The translations under genes and the position numbers were made by a program. Shown one piece after another: positions 42,979-50,686 of a stretch of DNA of 53,792 nt. The stretch comes from Modestobacter muralis. GTDB taxonomy: Bacteria > Actinomycetota > Actinomycetes > Mycobacteriales > Geodermatophilaceae. Each line of letters starts with the position of its first letter. Position 1 is the stretch's first letter. Where the stretch lies: NCBI RefSeq assembly GCF_010682105.1, contig NZ_JAAGWH010000064.1, forward strand, positions 1 through 53,792, written 5' to 3'. The notes under the pieces are model-generated. The model did no database searches. It was not told the DNA's origin and saw only the letters and a program-made list of their open reading frames with translations.

Positions 42979-43962
42979 ATGGCCGTCAGCCCGCACCCAG
43001 ACCTGCACGGACCGGTCGCGATCGTCGCCGGAGGGCTCTCCCACGAGCGCGCGGTGTCGCTGTTGTCCGGGGAGCGGATCCAGCGTGAGCTCCAGTCGGT
43101 GGGCGTCGACGCGCAGGTGGTGGACGCCGACCAGTCGTTGCTGGCCTCGCTGCGCACCGGCGGCTACACCGCGGTGATCCCGACGATCCACGGCGACATC
43201 GGCGAGGACGGCACGCTGCAGACGGTGCTGGAGATGGCCGGGGTGCCGTTCACCGGGTCGTCGTCCAAGTCGTGCCGGCTGGCCTGGGACAAGACGGTGG
43301 GCCGCACCCTCACCGAGCGGGCGGGGTTGTCCTCGCCGCCGTGGGTGGCGCTGACCAGCTCGTCGTTCAAGGAGCTGGGCAGCAGCGAGGTCGTGCGCTT
43401 CCTGGTCGAGGACATGAGCTGGCCGCTGGTGGTCAAGCCCAACCGTGGCGGCAGCGTGCTGGGGGTCAACGGCGTGGAGAGCGTCGACGCGCTGGTCGAC
43501 GCGCTCATGCAGGCCTTCGCCTACGGCGAGACGGTGCTGATCGAGAGCTTCACCGAGGGCATGGACGTCAGCGTGGCCGTGCTGGACGTCGACGGGGAGC
43601 CGCGCGCCGGCGTGCCGGTGGGCCTGGAGTACGACCGCAAGGACCGCTTCGACTTCGTGGCCCGGTACGACCCGGCGCGGGTGCAGGTCAACACCCCGGC
43701 CGAGCTGCCCGAGGAGACGCTGGCGGCGCTGCGCACGGCCGCGGAGACCGCCCACGCGGCGCTGGGCATGCGCGACCTGTCCCGGGTGGACTTCCTGGTC
43801 GCACCGGACGGCGAGTTCGTGGTGCTGGAGGTCTCGGCGATCCCCGGGATGACGGCCACGTCGCTGTTCCCGTTCAGCGTGCAGGCCGAGGGCGGGTCGT
43901 TCAGCGAGGTGCTGGTCTCCGTGCTCAAGTCCGCCGTGGCCCGGAGGTCGGCGACGTCGTAG
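42979..43962 (+). CDS. D-alanine-D-alanine-ligase-like ATP-grasp protein, 327 aa
   Basis: Ddl-type fold: VAIVAGGLSHERAVSLLSGE at the N-terminus, IHGDIGEDGTLQTVLEMAGV, PFTGSSSKSCRLAWDKTVGR, PLVVKPNRGGSVLGV (ATP-binding Lys and glycine loop) and LEVSAIPGMTATSLFPF. In true Ddl the metal-binding box is EVN-x-x-PGMT; here Asn is Ser, so the enzyme may use other substrates. It would join two amino acids or peptides with ATP. It is convergent with a degenerate GGDEF gene and lies near a second Ddl-like gene and a MurF-like gene, suggesting a dedicated peptide pathway. Confidence 0.85.
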   Translation: MAVSPHPDLHGPVAIVAGGLSHERAVSLLSGERIQRELQSVGVDAQVVDADQSLLASLRTGGYTAVIPTIHGDIGEDGTLQTVLEMAGVPFTGSSSKSCRLAWDKTVGRTLTERAGLSSPPWVALTSSSFKELGSSEVVRFLVEDMSWPLVVKPNRGGSVLGVNGVESVDALVDALMQAFAYGETVLIESFTEGMDVSVAVLDVDGEPRAGVPVGLEYDRKDRFDFVARYDPARVQVNTPAELPEETLAALRTAAETAHAALGMRDLSRVDFLVAPDGEFVVLEVSAIPGMTATSLFPFSVQAEGGSFSEVLVSVLKSAVARRSATS

Positions 43963-44084
43963 CGGCACGGGCTCAGGAGAGCCCGGAGCCGGTCGGACCA
44001 GCGGGGGCTCTGGGTCAGCGAGGGCCTGCCCTGCCGGGCAGGACACCGTGTCCCCCTGGGAGGGGGTCGCGGCCGCACGTGGAG

Positions 44085-44121
44085 CTGCCCCGTGCCGCCG
44101 GGACACGGCGACACGGGGCAG
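44085..44121. terminator. Hairpin between convergent genes
   Basis: Arms 44085-44094 and 44112-44121 are perfect 10-bp complements. Further GC pairing inside the loop is possible. It can serve both flanking genes. Confidence 0.6.
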
Positions 44122-44154
44122 GTCTGGGGTGCGGCACCCGCTGACCGGCTCGGG

Positions 44155-44664
44155 TCAGGGGCGCCCGCCGCTGTAGCGGATGACGCGGCCGGCGCCGATG
44201 CTGCGGGCGGCGGTGAGGCAGAGGGTGGCGCGGCGGTGGACCTCGCCCGGCGAGGCGTCGCGGGACAGCCCGGCGATGCCGACGCAGGCGGTCACGCCCT
44301 CGACGCCGGCGTCGGCGATGGTGGTGACGAGGCGGGTGGCGGCGGTCTCCGCGTCGTGGGCGACACCGTCGAGCAGGACGGCGAACTCGGTGGGGCCGGA
44401 GCGGGCCAGCCAGTCCGTGCCGCGCAGGTCCGCCGACAGGGCCGCGGCCACCTGGTCGAGCTGGCTGCCGGCCATCGGCCAGGCGGTGTCGCGGCGCAGC
44501 AGCCCGATCAGCAGCAGGGTGGCCGGTGCCTCGGTGACGGTGCGGGCGCGCTCGGCGATCCGGTCGAGCAGCGTGACCCGGCTGGGGAGCAGAGTGATCG
44601 CGTCGTGCGTGGCGGCGTCGGCTCGCTGGTCTGCGGCGAGGAGGGGGTGGGCGGCGAACGGCAT
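44155..44664 (-). CDS. Stand-alone degenerate GGDEF domain protein, 169 aa
   Basis: The product matches GGDEF-domain layout (ITLLPSRVTLLDRIAERART, then DWLARSGPTEFAVLLDG and ACVGIAGL), but the signature is GPTEF (residues 90-94) and no I-site is present, so cyclase activity is unlikely. It closely resembles the decayed GGDEF region of the 19423-22086 protein (DWLARSGAGEFAVLVDG), suggesting shared origin. It has no membrane or sensor part. A FliA-type promoter lies directly upstream, so close that transcription would begin at the ATG. It may bind GTP or act as a protein-interaction module. Confidence 0.8.
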   Translation of the reverse strand: MPFAAHPLLAADQRADAATHDAITLLPSRVTLLDRIAERARTVTEAPATLLLIGLLRRDTAWPMAGSQLDQVAAALSADLRGTDWLARSGPTEFAVLLDGVAHDAETAATRLVTTIADAGVEGVTACVGIAGLSRDASPGEVHRRATLCLTAARSIGAGRVIRYSGGRP

Positions 44665-44670
44665 ACGGTC

Positions 44671-44699
44671 TTGTCGGCGTCCCGAGCGGCCGGGTTGAG
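44671..44699 (-). promoter_or_regulatory. FliA/WhiG-type promoter of the degenerate GGDEF gene
   Basis: On the minus strand CTCAAC (44699-44694), 15 nt, then GCCGACAA (44678-44671). Only 6 nt separate it from ATG 44664, so the transcript would be leaderless. Confidence 0.6.
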
Positions 44700-44785
44700 C
44701 GCCGTTACCGAATCCTCACCTGGACGCCATGACGCAGGGAGCCCCGCACCTCGGACCGAGGGGCGGGGCTCCGTGGCGTGCGGGC

Positions 44786-45904
44786 TCAGCGGGTGGGGCC
44801 ACCCAGGTTGGCCAGCTTGCCGGCGATGCCGCCGGCGGCGCGCAGCGCCTCACCGCGGGCGAACACGGTCGGGGCCTCGTTGGAGCTGCGGCTGCGCACG
44901 GCCTGCTCGAGGGCGTTGGTGAGCAGCGCGGCGGGGGAGTCCTCGGGCCACAGGTACAGCGACATGGCGCCGGGGATGTTGTTGACCTCGTTGACGAACA
45001 CCTCGGTGCCGTCGCTGAGGAAGTCCAGCCGGGCGAGGCTGCCCAGCCCGACCAGACCGGCGACCTGCTCGGCGAGCGAGCGGATCCGGGCGGCGAGCTC
45101 CTCGGAGATCGGGGCGGGCATCTCACGGGGCGCCTGGCTGAGCCCGGAGGTGTGCAGGTACTTGTCCGAGTAGCTGTAGATCGAGTCCGAGCCGGGGCGG
45201 ATCGGCTTCTCGATCAGCGACGCCCGGAACGTCGGGTGGGTGATCACCGCGACGTTGAGGTCGTAGAGGTCGGGCCGGTAGGGCTCGAGGACGGCGCCGT
45301 CGGCCAGGTGCACGTTCTGCTTGGCCAGCCCCTTGGCGGCGGCGAGGTCCTGCACGACCTCGATGCCGATGCTGGAGCCACCGAAACGCGGCTTGACGAT
45401 GTACGGCCCGTCGAAGTCGGGGTCGGCGTGGCCGTCGCCGACGATCAGCCGGGGGAGGGTCGGCAGGCCGGCCTGGGCGATGACCGAGCCGAAGGCGAGC
45501 TTGTCGACCGACAGGGCGCCGGCGAACAGCGAGCCGCCGGTGGAGGGCAGGCCCATCCAGTCGAAGAGCGCGCGGGCGCCACCGGCCTCGGCGTAGCCGC
45601 CGTGGAAGCAGCTGAGCACGGCCTCGGGGCGGTAGGTCTTGGGGCGCAGGCCCTTGACCGGGCGCCAGCCGCCGCTGCGGCCGAGCACCGGCTCCACCTG
45701 GGTCGCCCGGGCGGGGGGGCCGTCGATGAAGTCGCGCGCCTCGCTGTCGACCGGGACGGTGTGCCAGTTGCCCCCGCGGTCCCAGTAGACGGCGAGGACG
45801 TCGAGCCCGCTCTGGTTCAGCAGCCGCGCGGCCTGCAGGCCGGTCAGGATGCTGATGTCGTGCTCGGCCGAGGGACCACCGAATGCGACGGCGACCTGCT
45901 TCAT
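44786..45904 (-). CDS. D-alanine-D-alanine-ligase-like ATP-grasp protein, 372 aa
   Basis: The N-terminus VAVAFGGPSAEHDISILTGL is a Ddl signature. SCFHGGYAEAGGARALFDWM and LPSTGGSLFAGALSVDKLAF follow, then the ATP-grasp loop YIVKPRFGGSSIGIEVV and the metal box FVNEVNNIPGAMSLYLW with the Glu and Asn retained. It is distant from housekeeping Ddl because the usual HGxxGEDG is changed to HGGYAEAGG. GGAGGA precedes ATG 45904. It is third in an apparent operon after an alpha/beta hydrolase and a MurF-like ligase. The product likely makes or extends a peptide used by the Mur-like ligase. Confidence 0.85.
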   Translation of the reverse strand: MKQVAVAFGGPSAEHDISILTGLQAARLLNQSGLDVLAVYWDRGGNWHTVPVDSEARDFIDGPPARATQVEPVLGRSGGWRPVKGLRPKTYRPEAVLSCFHGGYAEAGGARALFDWMGLPSTGGSLFAGALSVDKLAFGSVIAQAGLPTLPRLIVGDGHADPDFDGPYIVKPRFGGSSIGIEVVQDLAAAKGLAKQNVHLADGAVLEPYRPDLYDLNVAVITHPTFRASLIEKPIRPGSDSIYSYSDKYLHTSGLSQAPREMPAPISEELAARIRSLAEQVAGLVGLGSLARLDFLSDGTEVFVNEVNNIPGAMSLYLWPEDSPAALLTNALEQAVRSRSSNEAPTVFARGEALRAAGGIAGKLANLGGPTR

Positions 45905-45959
45905 CGTTCCTCCTGCTGCCTGGGGGGCGTGGCTGACCAGCTGTCGGGGGCGCTACCGG

Positions 45960-47483
45960 TCACGGGTAGTGATCAGGCAGGTCGTTCTCGAACAGTACGA
46001 CGTCCCCCGGCTCGGCCTTGCCGGATATGTGGGCCATCGCCGCCTGCCGGCTGGGGACCAGCACCGTGCGGTCGGGCACCGACCCGGCGACCAGCGGACG
46101 GCGGTTGGTGCCGCCGACGACCACCAGCGTGGCGCCCGGGGTGGCCATGACCTGCTCGGCGAACTCGCGGTTGCGCTGGTCCTGGGAGGAGCCCAGCTCG
46201 ACCATGCCCGGCGTCACGACCCAGACCCGGTGGCCCTCGCCGAGCTGGCGGGCCAGCGCGAGCGCCTGGGCGGCGCCGTCGGGGTTGGCGTTGTACGTGT
46301 CGTCGATGACGTGGATGCCGGCCTCGTTGACCGAGGCCTCGGCGCGGTGCGCGACGCCGGGGAGCTTGCGGCCCACGGTGGCCTCGATGCTGGCCCAGGA
46401 GACGCCGAGCACCCGGGCGATGCCGGTGGCGATGGCCAGGTTGACCGGGTGGCCACCACCTGGCGGCTGCGCGATCCGCGTCGTCCCGCGGCCCTCGTCG
46501 GTCAGCACCCACGCATCGCCGTCGGGCACGACGCGCACGTCGGCAACGGTGTCGGGCCGGGTGGAGACCCGGACGACGGTCTTGGACGACTGCAGCCGGT
46601 CGGCGGCCTCGGCGAGCTCGGGGACGTCGGTGTTGAGGACGACGATCTCCGCGCGCTCGGTGATCTCGAGCTTGGCGGTGACGATGGCCGCGCGGGAGCC
46701 CATCCGCTCCAGGTGCGCCTCGCCGATGGTGGTGATCGCGGCGATGCGGGGCGGGAAGGTCTCGGTCAGCCGGCGGATCTCACCGGGGCCGTAGGTGCCC
46801 ATCTCGGCGACGAACACCTCGGTGGACCCGGACAGCCCGTCGTTGATGCTGCGGGACAGGCCCATCATGTTGTTGAAGCTGGCGGGGCTGGCGAAGACGC
46901 TCTTCTCCGGTGCCAGCAGCGCCTCGACGTAGGCCTTGGTGGAGGTCTTGCCGTACGAGCCGGTGATGGCGACGACGTCGGGGGAGACCTGGGCCAGCCG
47001 GGCGCGGGCGCTGGTGACGAACTTCGAGCCGAGCTTGGCCTCGAGCGGCTTGAGTGCGGCCAGGACGCCGTCGGTGACCGGCGCGGTGAACAGCACGAGC
47101 GCGGCGCTGACGGCGGGGGAGCGGAAGGCGACGGCCGCGGCGAGTTGCACGGCCACGGTGCCGCCGGCCAGCCGGCGCAGCCGCTGGGTGAAGGCCGGGC
47201 GGGGGAACGGCTTGCGGAACACCAGCCCGACGGGCGCCGCGGCGGCGGCCAGGGCGGCCGGGATGCCCAGCACCGGGTAGCGGAAGGCGCCCGCAGCGCA
47301 GACGGCGCCGACGGCGTAGGGCAGGGCCGAGACCGGCGTGCGGGTGGCCCACATGCGCAGCATCGCGGTGTTGCGGCCGGGCTCGTAGTGCTCGCGCTGG
47401 GCGACGCGCCACCAGGTGAGGTCGGCAGCGGCGGTGCCGGCGGCGACGGCCGCCCACTCGGCGGCGGTGAGGGCGGCGCTCAC
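45960..47483 (-). CDS. Membrane-anchored MurF-like Mur ligase, 507 aa
   Basis: Three or four N-terminal membrane helices (residues about 10-150) are followed by a Mur ligase core: VVAITGSYGKTSTKAYVEAL (P-loop), AEMGTYGPGEIRRLTE, ITTIGEAHLERMGS, and HVIDDTYNANPDGAAQALAL, which is the MurF-type DD-YNANP motif. The C-terminal ligase domain ends with DVVLFENDLPDHYP. Housekeeping MurF is soluble and about 450 residues, so this is a paralogue that works at the membrane. GTG 47483 overlaps the hydrolase stop by 4 nt. It forms amide bonds to an acid acceptor with ATP; the acceptor is unknown. Confidence 0.87.
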   Translation of the reverse strand: MSAALTAAEWAAVAAGTAAADLTWWRVAQREHYEPGRNTAMLRMWATRTPVSALPYAVGAVCAAGAFRYPVLGIPAALAAAAAPVGLVFRKPFPRPAFTQRLRRLAGGTVAVQLAAAVAFRSPAVSAALVLFTAPVTDGVLAALKPLEAKLGSKFVTSARARLAQVSPDVVAITGSYGKTSTKAYVEALLAPEKSVFASPASFNNMMGLSRSINDGLSGSTEVFVAEMGTYGPGEIRRLTETFPPRIAAITTIGEAHLERMGSRAAIVTAKLEITERAEIVVLNTDVPELAEAADRLQSSKTVVRVSTRPDTVADVRVVPDGDAWVLTDEGRGTTRIAQPPGGGHPVNLAIATGIARVLGVSWASIEATVGRKLPGVAHRAEASVNEAGIHVIDDTYNANPDGAAQALALARQLGEGHRVWVVTPGMVELGSSQDQRNREFAEQVMATPGATLVVVGGTNRRPLVAGSVPDRTVLVPSRQAAMAHISGKAEPGDVVLFENDLPDHYP

Positions 47484-48226
47484 GCGTCGGTCCCGGTGGC
47501 GAGGAGCGCGCGCAGCCGCTGGTCGATCGCGGCGTCGAGCGAGGGCTGGAGCAGGTGGGCGGCGTCGTCGACGACGGTCAGCGTGCCGCCGGTGCGCTCG
47601 GCGATCTGCCGGGCGGTCGAGAGTGGCGCGGCCGTGTCACCGGCGCCCCAGACCAGTTCGATGGGGCCGTCGTACCGGGCGAGTGCGTCGAGCACGGTGC
47701 TGTACTCCTCGTTGACGGTGCGGACCAGGACCTCGCGCAGCACGCCCTCGGCGTTGCGGTAGTCGGCGGAGCCGTACTTCCTGCGGGCGGCCTCGACCTG
47801 ACCGGCGGGCAGGATGCCCAGCTTCCCGGCCCTGCGGAGGACCCGGTAGGCCAGCGGCGCCTTCGGGGCGGCACCGGCGCGCAGCAGCGGGGTGCCGGTG
47901 AGCAGCAGGCCGCCGACGAGCTCGGGGCGCATCGCGGTCAGCTGTGCGGCGACCCGGCCACCGAAGGAGTGGCCGACCAGCACCGGGCGGTCGAGGGACT
48001 CGACCAGCGGGAGCAGCCAGCGGGCGTAGTCGTCGGAGCCCCAGGCCGCCGGCGGAGGTGCGGCAGAGCCGAATCCGGGCTGGTCGAGGGCGAGGCCACC
48101 GACCCCGGCGAGCGCGCCGGCCCAGTCCTGACGGGTGCGGCCCCAGCCGTGCAGGGCGATCACGCGGTCGGGCTCGCTCCCGAATCGCTCGGCCAGGAAC
48201 CGACCATCCAGGAGGCTGACGAGCAC
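47480..48226 (-). CDS. Alpha/beta hydrolase, 248 aa
   Basis: VIALHGWGRTRQDW gives the oxyanion HG, VLVGHSFGGRVAA holds the nucleophile elbow G-H-S-F-G, an acidic residue lies in VWGAGDTAAPL, and DDAAHLLQ provides the His. This is the standard catalytic triad of esterases, thioesterases or amidases. The start GTG 48226 has TAGACT 6 nt upstream (leaderless). It opens an operon with the MurF-like and Ddl-like genes, so it may hydrolyse or release a peptide product; that is inference. Confidence 0.87.
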   Translation of the reverse strand: MLVSLLDGRFLAERFGSEPDRVIALHGWGRTRQDWAGALAGVGGLALDQPGFGSAAPPPAAWGSDDYARWLLPLVESLDRPVLVGHSFGGRVAAQLTAMRPELVGGLLLTGTPLLRAGAAPKAPLAYRVLRRAGKLGILPAGQVEAARRKYGSADYRNAEGVLREVLVRTVNEEYSTVLDALARYDGPIELVWGAGDTAAPLSTARQIAERTGGTLTVVDDAAHLLQPSLDAAIDQRLRALLATGTDA

Positions 48227-48232
48227 CTGGGG

Positions 48233-48238
48233 AGTCTA
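48233..48238 (-). promoter_or_regulatory. Putative -10 element of the hydrolase-Mur ligase-Ddl operon
   Basis: On the minus strand TAGACT lies 6 nt before GTG 48226. It is a good TANNNT match and implies a leaderless operon mRNA. Confidence 0.55.
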
Positions 48239-48452
48239 GTACAGCGGCTCGGCTTCTCCCGGTCGTCGCCCTCGAGCTACGGGTCTTGGTCCGGGTCCTG
48301 GCCCCAAGGCCATCGGCTGTGGGCACGAGCTGCGGGACGGGCCCGCGCAGTTCCCTGCTGCCCGACCGACCGCCCCCTGTTCGGCGGTGGTCGACGTCCC
48401 CGCCATCAAGCCGGGCCCGGGCACGGTCCCGACCCCGCGGCAGTCCAGCGAC

Positions 48453-49571
48453 TCAGGGGCGGACTGTCGCATCCCGCACGTCCGGTCGCGGAGGCGCTTT
48501 ACGAAGTCGTCGCTCCAGGGGCTCCTCGACCCGGGAGTAGAGCAGGACCGCCGCCCCGACCGCCCCCGCCAGCGACAGCAGCGTCGCGCCGACGGCGACC
48601 CACCAGCCGGAGCCGACCTCTGGCGCGATCCGATCCACCACTCGGACGACGAGTTGGTGGACCAGGTAGAAGGCGAAGGACAACTCCCCCAGGCGGCGTG
48701 GCCACCGCCGGCCCAGCAGCGTTCCCCGTCCGGTCAGGTCCCGGGTCACGGCGCAGGCGATCACCAGGCCATAGGGAACCGCCGCGGCGAGGTAAGAGTG
48801 GTCCAGGTAGCTCATCGTCACGTACGCCGCCGCGGCGAGGACAACCGACCAGCCGAAGCTGATCGGGGGTCGCCAGCCCGACCTGATGGCCGCCGCGACG
48901 ACCATGCCGAGGAGGAACTCGGGGAGTCGCTGCACGGGGAAGATCTGCAGGTAGTCCGGGGGCTCTGCGACGGCGGACCACACCAGGCCTGGGCCGACAG
49001 TCACGAGGACGAGAACGCTGGCGACGAGTGCCTGAAAGGTCCTCCGCGTGGGCAGGAAGCGGACCGCCAGAGGGAAGACGAGGTAGAAGAACAGCTCGCA
49101 GGACAGCGTCCAGCCGACCGCGTTGCCCGCCCAGTAGACGTCCGCGCGGGGGATCCAGGCCTGGAGTCCGAGGAACGAGGGAAGGGCGACCCAGAGCGGA
49201 CGCCATCCCCCCTGCACCACCATGGTCAGGACGATGCCGGCCAGCAGGGCAACCCAGTACGCGGGGGCGACCCTGGCGAACCGACGCCGGTAGAAGGCCC
49301 GCGGCGTGTCCCCGGGCTGGTGCGACCAGGTCAGCACGAACCCGCTGAGGACGAAGAAGAAGGAGACGCCGGTGAATCCAGGGTTGAACAGCACCTCGAC
49401 CACGCGGTCCGCCTGGGCGCCGGAGAAGAAGTTCTCGTTCGCGTGGGTCAGGAAGACCCCGAACGCAGCGACCGCACGGAGTCCCGTGAGACTGTTGAGG
49501 CGCGGTGCGCCACCTGCTGCGGCAGCGTCAGCCGCACCCTGATCCGGCCGTCTGAAGGCCCCCCGCCTCAT
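48453..49571 (-). CDS. Acyltransferase-3 family membrane protein, 372 aa
   Basis: The family start LNSLTGLRAVAAFGVFLTHA carries the R-x10-H motif (Arg and catalytic His). FFFVLSGFVLTW and FYRRRFARVAPAYW are the next conserved segments. About ten membrane helices follow, ending in LLYSRVEEPLERRLRK. These proteins transfer acetyl or succinyl groups across the membrane onto surface sugars or lipids. It may decorate the polysaccharide made by the locus upstream, though it is 6 kb away. The ATG at 49571 is the only good start. Confidence 0.88.
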   Translation of the reverse strand: MRRGAFRRPDQGAADAAAAGGAPRLNSLTGLRAVAAFGVFLTHANENFFSGAQADRVVEVLFNPGFTGVSFFFVLSGFVLTWSHQPGDTPRAFYRRRFARVAPAYWVALLAGIVLTMVVQGGWRPLWVALPSFLGLQAWIPRADVYWAGNAVGWTLSCELFFYLVFPLAVRFLPTRRTFQALVASVLVLVTVGPGLVWSAVAEPPDYLQIFPVQRLPEFLLGMVVAAAIRSGWRPPISFGWSVVLAAAAYVTMSYLDHSYLAAAVPYGLVIACAVTRDLTGRGTLLGRRWPRRLGELSFAFYLVHQLVVRVVDRIAPEVGSGWWVAVGATLLSLAGAVGAAVLLYSRVEEPLERRLRKAPPRPDVRDATVRP

Positions 49572-49692
49572 GATGGAGGCACGGTACGGGACGTGGAGGC
49601 CTCAACGGGAGTGGTCGAGGCTGATCACCCCTCCGTCATCGACGTGAGGCGTCTGCAGGCCGGGAGGCCAGCGACGGCCCGGAACTCCGCCC

Positions 49693-50046
49693 GTGCGGTC
49701 ATGGACTCCGTAGGACGGCGATGACCCGGTCGGCGATGATGCGGTACCCGGCGTCCCCGGGATTGGCGTCCGCCTGGCCGGACCGGTGGTTGGCCGGGTC
49801 GGCGTACACGTCGGAGAGCTGGACGAACCGGCCGCCCACCGACTCGCAGCCGGCCCGGACGGCGTCGTCGTAGGCGACCGTCTCCGGCCGGGACGGCGGC
49901 TGCCAGACTCCCAAACAGAGCACCAGTGCCTCCGGATAGCGGTCCCGCAACCCGGCCAGCCGGTCGCGGTACGACGTCGCGAACCGGGCCGCCGGCACCG
50001 CCTCCCAGTCGTTGGTGCCGAGCTCGACGACGACGGCATCGGTCCG
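49693..50046. repeat. Long direct repeat, copy 1 (SGNH gene 3' part)
   Basis: This segment is nearly identical to 53439-53792 at a constant offset of 3746 bp. It begins about 6 nt downstream of the SGNH stop codon and may extend further, because the second copy is cut by the window edge. Confidence 0.9.
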
Positions 50047-50271
50047 GTCGGGCAGGTCAGCCTGGTCGAGGACCCCGTCGAGGGTCCCTCCGGCAGACGC
50101 CTGGACGTCCCAGGCGAACGGCAGCGGCACGGCAGCCTCGGCGAGGGCCGCGAAGCCGGCGGCGGGGTCGGTCGCGCCCTGCCCGAGGCTGAGGCCGTCG
50201 CCCAGCAGGAGCGTGCGCGCGATCTGTGCGGGCCGGACGACCGCGGGTCCGGTGGGCGTCGGCTCGGCCAC
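49699..50271 (-). CDS. SGNH-hydrolase-fold protein, probably inactive and 5'-truncated, 190 aa or longer
   Basis: Block I reads LLLGDGLSLGQG, with Gly where GDS-type hydrolases have the nucleophile Ser. Block III VVELGTNDWEA is normal, but block V reads QADANPGDAGYRIIADRV, with Asn where the catalytic His is expected. The protein probably cannot work as an esterase. The frame stays open upstream of GTG 50271 and contains a lipobox-like VTACSSS (50332-50355) followed by DQWAVLADRRRDQY, but no start codon, so a secreted N-terminus may have been lost. A near copy lies at 53445. Confidence 0.7.
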   Translation of the reverse strand: MAEPTPTGPAVVRPAQIARTLLLGDGLSLGQGATDPAAGFAALAEAAVPLPFAWDVQASAGGTLDGVLDQADLPDRTDAVVVELGTNDWEAVPAARFATSYRDRLAGLRDRYPEALVLCLGVWQPPSRPETVAYDDAVRAGCESVGGRFVQLSDVYADPANHRSGQADANPGDAGYRIIADRVIAVLRSP

Positions 50272-50686
50272 CGGGGCGGGCCGGTCGTACTGATCGCGGC
50301 GTCGATCAGCCAGGACGGCCCACTGGTCGACGTGGGAACTGGAACATGCTGTGACAGCTCTTGCACCGGCGCTCGCCCGAAGTGGACGGTGATGGAGGCC
50401 CAGCCTTTCGTTCGGCGATGCCGGCGCTTGGGCCGACGTGGCGCTCGGCCCAAGCGCTGCAAGTCCGGCGGTTCGACCAGTAAGCGGCCCTCAGTGCGGG
50501 AGGAACGCAAGTCTTGCGGAACAGCCCCGCCACAGGAAAGCTGCGCCGGAGCGGAGGCGCACCTGGTCCTGCCGCACCCGGCTCTGCCCCCATGAAGACA
50601 CTGCATCTGTCCTGTCGTCGACCGTCCTGGTGGACTTTGGCCGCACCGGTCGGGGCTTGGGCACCGCACGTACACCCAGGAGTGAC
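50272..50686. other. Intergenic region upstream of the GMC-SDR gene
   Basis: 415 bp. The part nearest the SGNH gene holds remnants of that gene's 5' reading frame. A 12-bp perfect inverted repeat lies at 50424-50457. AGGAG at 50678-50682 is the ribosome-binding site for ATG 50687. No convincing promoter or gene is visible otherwise. Confidence 0.5.
50424..50457. repeat. 12-bp perfect inverted repeat
   Basis: Arms 50424-50435 and 50446-50457 (GCGCTTGGGCCG and its complement) are separated by 10 nt. It could be an attenuator, operator or end of a mobile piece; no transposase is recognisable. Confidence 0.6.

Noticed and set aside
50306-50593. Transposase remnant on the minus strand
   Set aside because: The frame contains CKSCHSMFQFP but no transposase motif, and it overlaps the decayed SGNH 5' region in another frame.
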